A DNA stretch of 64,000 nt from Stieleria magnilauensis (GTDB lineage: Bacteria; Planctomycetota; Planctomycetia; Pirellulales; Pirellulaceae), in the NCBI GenBank assembly GCA_007753675.1, contig CP036432.1, positions 8,868,233 through 8,932,232 of the forward strand. The letters are read 5' to 3'. A program made the position numbers and the translations under genes. A model generated the notes under the pieces. That model was not told the DNA's origin, did not search any database, and saw nothing but the letters and a program-made list of their open reading frames with translations. The first letter of the stretch is position 1, and the number at the start of each line of letters is the position of its first letter. Shown in pieces: positions 60,347 to 64,000 of this stretch.

Positions 60347-61861
60347 GTGACACTCAGCTCGCCCAGTCCCAGTCCGGCATCGACGCGGCCATTGCGGCTT
60401 GCGGGAAGGCCTCATGGTGCGCCGTCCCTGTTCCGTCTGGCGGGCGTGCTTGTGTGGATGGGTTGGATCGCAGCCGCGGCAGCGACCGCACAATCGCCCG
60501 GCAACTCGCTGGATGTTCCACAAACGCGTCTCGCCCCGATCACCACCCCGACCGGACCCGCCGCATCCCCGCCGGCAGCTTCGGGGCAGGTCTATTCGGG
60601 ACAGGGCTACGGGTCGCCTTACAACGCGTCGCCCTACAACAACCCGGCAGGCGTTTCCCAGTTTGATCCGTATGCCGGAGCGCCGGCGTCAGGGTTTGTC
60701 CAACCGTCTCCTTCCTCGCCGATTTTGGGCTCATCCTCGGGACTGGGCGGCGGTTTGTTCGGCGCCCCGACCACCGTCGCGCCCCAGGGTGGATTCTTCG
60801 CGCCCGCTTCGCCACAACCCTCCTACGGAACGCCGATCTATGGTGGGCTGGCCAATCAACCGCCACCGATGATCGACGCGGGAAACCTGTTCGGCGGCAA
60901 CGCGTCGGCGGGCCTGCCGTTGAATCCGTCCAGCAACTATGCCGCACCGCCGTCGTACGGCTATCCGTCGACCGCCTACCCCAGCGGCTCGCCTTCGACG
61001 CTGTTTCCCGGCGGACTGTTCGGCAACACACCTTCGTTTTCACCGCAGCTGAATCCCTATCGTTTGATCCAACGGATGCGGTTTCGCCACACCTACCTTC
61101 AGGACGGCAACGGCAGCGACGACCTGGGGATCAACGACACCGATGTGGCGTTGGCGTTTGCGATACCGAGTTTCCTGTATTCGACTCAACCGCTGTTCAT
61201 CGCGCCGTCGTTTTCGCTGCACCTGTGGGACGGCCCGCAATCGATCACCGGCGCTGATCTACCGGGAAGCGCCTACAGCGCGTTTTTAGACTTTGCCTGG
61301 CAATCGGATCCCAATCGAATCCTGGGCGTCGACTTGGGTCTCAGCGTGGGCATGTTTAGCGAATTTCAATCCTTCGACATCGACGCGTTACGAGTCCGCG
61401 GCAAGGGTCTTGGCACGTTTCGCATCACCCCCGCATCGACGCTGAAAGTGGGCGTTTATTATTACGATCGCGTCGACGTTAAACTGCTGCCGGCCGTCGG
61501 GCTGTTCTGGCGTCCCAACGCGTTCACGAAAGTCGATCTGTTTTTCCCCCAGCCGCGTTACTCACGGTATCTGTCGACGGTGGGCACCAACGATGTGTGG
61601 TGGTACGTCGCCGGGGAATACGGTGGCGGGTCGTGGACGATCGAACGAGATGGCAAAGGCGAAGACCAGGTGGACATCAACGACATTCGCTTGACCACCG
61701 GTTTTGAATGGGGCGAAAGCCAACGGATGCGCGCCGGGCTGCGGACGTGGTTCTTTGAATTCGGTTACGTCGGCGACCGAGAACTCGTCTATCGTCGCAA
61801 CCCTGCCGACAACCTCAGCATCAGCGACACCTGGATGTTCCGCCTGGGCCTGGGATATTGA
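60347..61861 (+). CDS. Outer-membrane beta-barrel protein with Gly/Pro/Ser-rich N-terminal region
   Basis: Exported protein of 504 residues. A long, basic n-region precedes the signal core FRLAGVLVWMGWIAAAAATA. Residues about 50-230 are a low-complexity Pro/Gly/Ser/Tyr/Asn stretch. The C-terminal barrel (about 240-504) alternates strands (TYLQDGNGSDDLGINDTDVA; LAFAIPSFLYS; KVGVYYYDRVDVKL; DTWMFRLGLGY) and ends in Tyr. The start is taken as GTG 60347 because an internal ATG would cut the signal; the long n-region leaves some doubt. Family not certain, but the same overall plan (low-complexity then barrel) is seen in the BBP7 gene at 28 kb. Confidence 0.75.
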   Translation: MTLSSPSPSPASTRPLRLAGRPHGAPSLFRLAGVLVWMGWIAAAAATAQSPGNSLDVPQTRLAPITTPTGPAASPPAASGQVYSGQGYGSPYNASPYNNPAGVSQFDPYAGAPASGFVQPSPSSPILGSSSGLGGGLFGAPTTVAPQGGFFAPASPQPSYGTPIYGGLANQPPPMIDAGNLFGGNASAGLPLNPSSNYAAPPSYGYPSTAYPSGSPSTLFPGGLFGNTPSFSPQLNPYRLIQRMRFRHTYLQDGNGSDDLGINDTDVALAFAIPSFLYSTQPLFIAPSFSLHLWDGPQSITGADLPGSAYSAFLDFAWQSDPNRILGVDLGLSVGMFSEFQSFDIDALRVRGKGLGTFRITPASTLKVGVYYYDRVDVKLLPAVGLFWRPNAFTKVDLFFPQPRYSRYLSTVGTNDVWWYVAGEYGGGSWTIERDGKGEDQVDINDIRLTTGFEWGESQRMRAGLRTWFFEFGYVGDRELVYRRNPADNLSISDTWMFRLGLGY

Positions 61862-62008
61862 CTGGCCACACCGCGTGTTGTGAAACGGCAACATCGTTGT
61901 GCAACCTGATGTGGCGAATGATCAACACGTTCGCCGTCAACATCTTGATTTACGAGAGAAACATGGCCTGAGATGCCGCGGCACGCCGGTTGCGTGTGTC
62001 GCATCGGC

Positions 62009-62467
62009 ATGAACACCTCTTCCATCGATCGACTCCTCGCGCCGCCACGTGCCGCTGTTGCACGTTTCCTTCTGCTCGGTTTCCTCGGGTTCAGCCTGCT
62101 CGGCCTTGGCGGCTGCTCGCCTCCCGCGTTGTTTGAAAACGAATACGGCGCATACGTCCCTGCGATCGATTCGGACGCCGTGATCCCACGCGGAATGCGG
62201 CGGACCAAAAATGGTTGGGAAGACGCGTCGTTGTGGTTCGTTTCGACGGAGTTTCAATCGCGATCGATCGAATCGTGGCTGGACATCCAGCGGCACCGAG
62301 AACCGAACTGGTTGAGGAAGTTTTTTGAACGGATTCGGACGACACCGCCGCTGATGATCGCCGTCATCCAAATCACTGCGATCGCAGCGATTGTCCATAT
62401 CAGCCACGCTCACAAAGCGGAACCGGTCAGTAATTCGGCTAAAACTCCCTCTCCACCTTTGCCCTGA
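62009..62467 (+). CDS. Small lipoprotein with C-terminal membrane segment
   Basis: Protein of 152 residues. Signal with lipobox LGGC (Cys36). The middle is polar with EDASLWFVSTEFQSRSIESW, and a second hydrophobic segment near 116-135 (PPLMIAVIQITAIAAIVHIS) could anchor it in the inner membrane. The anchored-at-both-ends plan is unusual for a lipoprotein. ATG 62009 (MNTSSID) is chosen; a codon at 61973 would add 12 residues. Family not recognised. Confidence 0.6.
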   Translation: MNTSSIDRLLAPPRAAVARFLLLGFLGFSLLGLGGCSPPALFENEYGAYVPAIDSDAVIPRGMRRTKNGWEDASLWFVSTEFQSRSIESWLDIQRHREPNWLRKFFERIRTTPPLMIAVIQITAIAAIVHISHAHKAEPVSNSAKTPSPPLP

Positions 62468-62529
62468 TCTATGATGCACTGCTGCACCCTCCATCCCGTC
62501 TCCGCCACACGCACCCGGCGCAGGTTACC

Positions 62530-63114
62530 GTGACTCGCATTCTTATCACCGCATTTGAGCCGTATGACCGTTGGAAACAGAACTCCAGCTGGTTGGCGCT
62601 GGTCGACCTGACGAGTTGGTACGAAGGCGCGTTGGAGATCGCGACCCGTCGCTACCCGGTCGATTTGCCCAAGCTGCGCGAGATGCTCGAAGCCGACTTG
62701 GCCCGCAACTATGACTTCGCGATTCACCTGGGTCAGTCGCCCGGATCACCCGTGATCAAACTGGAATCGGTCGGTCTAAACCTGCGCACCAACGGCGAAC
62801 CCTTGCTGGTCGATGCGCCGGCGGCCTATCGTTCGACGCTCGACCTGGACGGTTGCCTGGAACGGTTGACCGCGGCGGGAATCCCGGCCCAGATCTCCCA
62901 TCATGCGGGCACCTACCTGTGCAACGCCGCGCTGTTTCTGAGCCAACACTATGCCGAGATGATGGGGCGTCGAACGCAGAGTCTATTCCTTCATCTGCCA
63001 CTGACACCGGCGCAAGTTGCCGCCGACGGATCGGCGATGGCCAGCATGAGCACGCCGATGCAGAGCGCCGCGATCGCGGTTGTCAGCGAGCATCTCGCTC
63101 AAGCCGATCGCTAG
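62530..63114 (+). CDS. pcp: Pyroglutamyl-peptidase I (C15 family)
   Basis: Cysteine peptidase of 194 residues that removes N-terminal pyroglutamate; somewhat shorter than the usual 200-220. Start GTG 62530 (MTRILITAFEPYD). The triad is visible: Glu79 in IKLESVGLN, Cys131 in HHAGTYLCNAALF, His155 in SLFLHLPLTP. The family motif GxAGGR near Glu is replaced by GQSPGSP, so the substrate pocket differs. The gene stands alone with no peptidase cluster. Confidence 0.85.
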   Translation: MTRILITAFEPYDRWKQNSSWLALVDLTSWYEGALEIATRRYPVDLPKLREMLEADLARNYDFAIHLGQSPGSPVIKLESVGLNLRTNGEPLLVDAPAAYRSTLDLDGCLERLTAAGIPAQISHHAGTYLCNAALFLSQHYAEMMGRRTQSLFLHLPLTPAQVAADGSAMASMSTPMQSAAIAVVSEHLAQADR

Positions 63115-63608
63115 TGCGTCGTGACTGCTACAGCGAGTTGGAGAATGCGGACTGCGTGTGCTCTTGGCCGGGTCGGGCGGTCGGCAAATTCTTGTGGCTG
63201 AATGGCGTCAATGCGCCAGCGGGAAAATAGAAAGCCTTGACATCGGGGTGGCGAGAATCCGACATTGCGCCGACACGAACAACCGTGCCATCAGATAACT
63301 CAAGCGTGTAGTCGCAGTCTTTCATTGTTCACCTTCCTGCGTGCTGCTGGACACCAAATCGATTGCCCCCATGCCTCAAGCGTTCCGATCAACAACAGTG
63401 GCTTGGACACTGAAGTAACGCGGCAGTGCGTCACAAGTCCGCATCGAACTGCAAGGATTTCTTGGAAATGCTTGTTTCCTGCTTCCCCCCCGAGACGATC
63501 TTTCGCCGAACCGGGTGAAGCGACATGGAAGTCGACACGGAAGAACCGCGTCAAAGAATCCTAGACCATGTTCAAGCCAACGCCGCACCGGAACCGCTCG
63601 CGCGGCGG
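63115..63608. other. Weakly coding region, 494 bp
   Basis: Between the peptidase and the sigma-54 activator stops. A 65-residue minus-strand frame (63128-63325) is plausible. Both-strand open frames of about 84-99 codons at 63265-63564 overlap each other and have no protein-like features. No repeat was found. Confidence 0.4.
63128..63325 (-). CDS. Small hypothetical protein
   Basis: Protein of 65 residues. The first half, DCDYTLELSDGTVVRVGAMS, has the strand pattern of a real small beta protein, and YFPAGALTPFSHKNLPTARP follows. No signal, membrane segment or family match known to me. Start ATG 63325; no clear ribosome binding site. It could be genuine, but short frames of this size occur by chance in GC-rich DNA. 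Confidence 0.4.
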   Translation of the reverse strand: MKDCDYTLELSDGTVVRVGAMSDSRHPDVKAFYFPAGALTPFSHKNLPTARPGQEHTQSAFSNSL

Positions 63609-64000
63609 TTAACCGTCAAGACCATATTCCTTGATCTTCTTATGGAGCGTGTTGCGGTTCATCCCCAACCGAGTCGCGGCTTTGGTTTGTACACCGCCGC
63701 AGGCCTGAAGCACTTGCGCGATCAATTCCTTCTCCACCACATCGACGACACCGCGATGGACATCCGTTGAGTCGCGTCCGGCTTGGTCCAATCCGAGTTG
63801 CACGACGGTCTTTGTCATCGTTTCGAAGTCAACCGGACCGGCCGCCTCCAGATCCGCCGCCGGGATCGGCTGACCACTCGTCACGCAGTCGGGCAACAGC
63901 TCAACGAGCAACTCATCGGTTTCAGCCATCACCACCGCGCGTTCGACATAGTTCTGCAACTCGCGCACGTTTCCGGGCCAATGGTAATCGCGCAGGGCCT
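63609..64000 (-). CDS. Sigma-54-dependent transcriptional activator, C-terminal part (cut by window edge)
   Basis: Reads in one open frame from beyond the window to the stop at 63609. LRDYHWPGNVRELQNYVERA is the conserved end of the sigma-54 AAA+ domain, with WPGNVREL (arginine finger region). The last 40 residues form a Fis-type helix-turn-helix (IAQVLQACGGVQTKAATRLG, then MNRNTLHKKIKEYGL). The GAFTGA loop and Walker motifs lie outside the window. Probably an NtrC-family response regulator or a similar activator; the input domain is not visible. Confidence 0.9.
   Translation of the reverse strand, partial: ALRDYHWPGNVRELQNYVERAVVMAETDELLVELLPDCVTSGQPIPAADLEAAGPVDFETMTKTVVQLGLDQAGRDSTDVHRGVVDVVEKELIAQVLQACGGVQTKAATRLGMNRNTLHKKIKEYGLDG

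Noticed and set aside
63265-63564. Overlapping frames on both strands near the right end
   Set aside because: Neither has protein-like composition, and they exclude each other; no start signal.

Overview
The window looks like chromosomal DNA of a marine planctomycete of the Rhodopirellula/Stieleria type (order Pirellulales). Four things point there: high-GC coding sequence with many GTG/TTG starts and weak ribosome binding sites; planctomycete-type families (a BBP7 outer-membrane barrel, a DUF1571 protein, a DUF6807/PmoA-like protein, MJ0042-type zinc-ribbon membrane proteins, a YdjY lipoprotein); menaquinone synthesis by the futalosine route (mqnB, mqnD); and gaps filled with short dispersed repeats. 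This placement is inferred from protein families and was not tested by a search. I see no rRNA, tRNA, CRISPR array, transposase, integrase or prophage gene.

Layout. 0-11 kb: an ECF-like sigma factor, tRNA hydroxylase trhO, thiol peroxidase tpx, a seven-haem membrane cytochrome followed by a large secreted unknown, a small membrane protein, and a HEAT-like/CYTH gene pair. 11-17 kb: a 35-bp repeat array, a lipoprotein, then the operon LarA-like - Nudix - mqnB - mqnD, and a low-molecular-weight phosphatase. 17-28 kb: DUF6807, malic enzyme and FabF-type synthase on the minus strand, a von Willebrand A protein, a hydrolase lacking its serine, a DJ-1/PfpI protein, a small secreted protein and an acyltransferase. 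28-39 kb: the BBP7 barrel, an unknown, a PDZ protein with a Q/N/Y-rich linker, a gamma carbonic anhydrase, a three-gene minus-strand operon (GH10-like, SMP-30, DapA-like), purC and hemQ. 39-46.6 kb: DUF1571, rpmB-gatC, a lipoprotein whose 3' end is duplicated in tandem, a zinc-ribbon membrane protein, and sugar isomerase - thiS - thiG. 47-53.7 kb: pilT plus a PilB-like protein without a usable P-loop, a YggS protein behind a large unknown, and a YdjY lipoprotein. 53.9-58.4 kb: a signalling cassette of histidine kinase, REC-HD-GYP, lone receiver and GAF-like-HD-GYP. 58-64 kb: an unknown, a helix-turn-helix/PTS EIIA fusion, an outer-membrane barrel, a lipoprotein, a pyroglutamyl peptidase, and the C-terminus of a sigma-54 activator cut by the window edge.

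Most of the window is ordinary housekeeping and envelope functions. The less ordinary signals are apparent pseudo-enzymes beside intact relatives or partners (HN in place of HD in one HD-GYP protein, a PilB-like protein without its Walker lysine next to pilT, a GH10-like protein without catalytic glutamates, an alpha/beta hydrolase without its serine) and a dense set of repeat families. Two of these families contact genes: one reaches the start codon of the gamma carbonic anhydrase, and one lies inside a 93-bp tandem duplication of a lipoprotein 3' end. I did not find a clearly new defence or mobile system.
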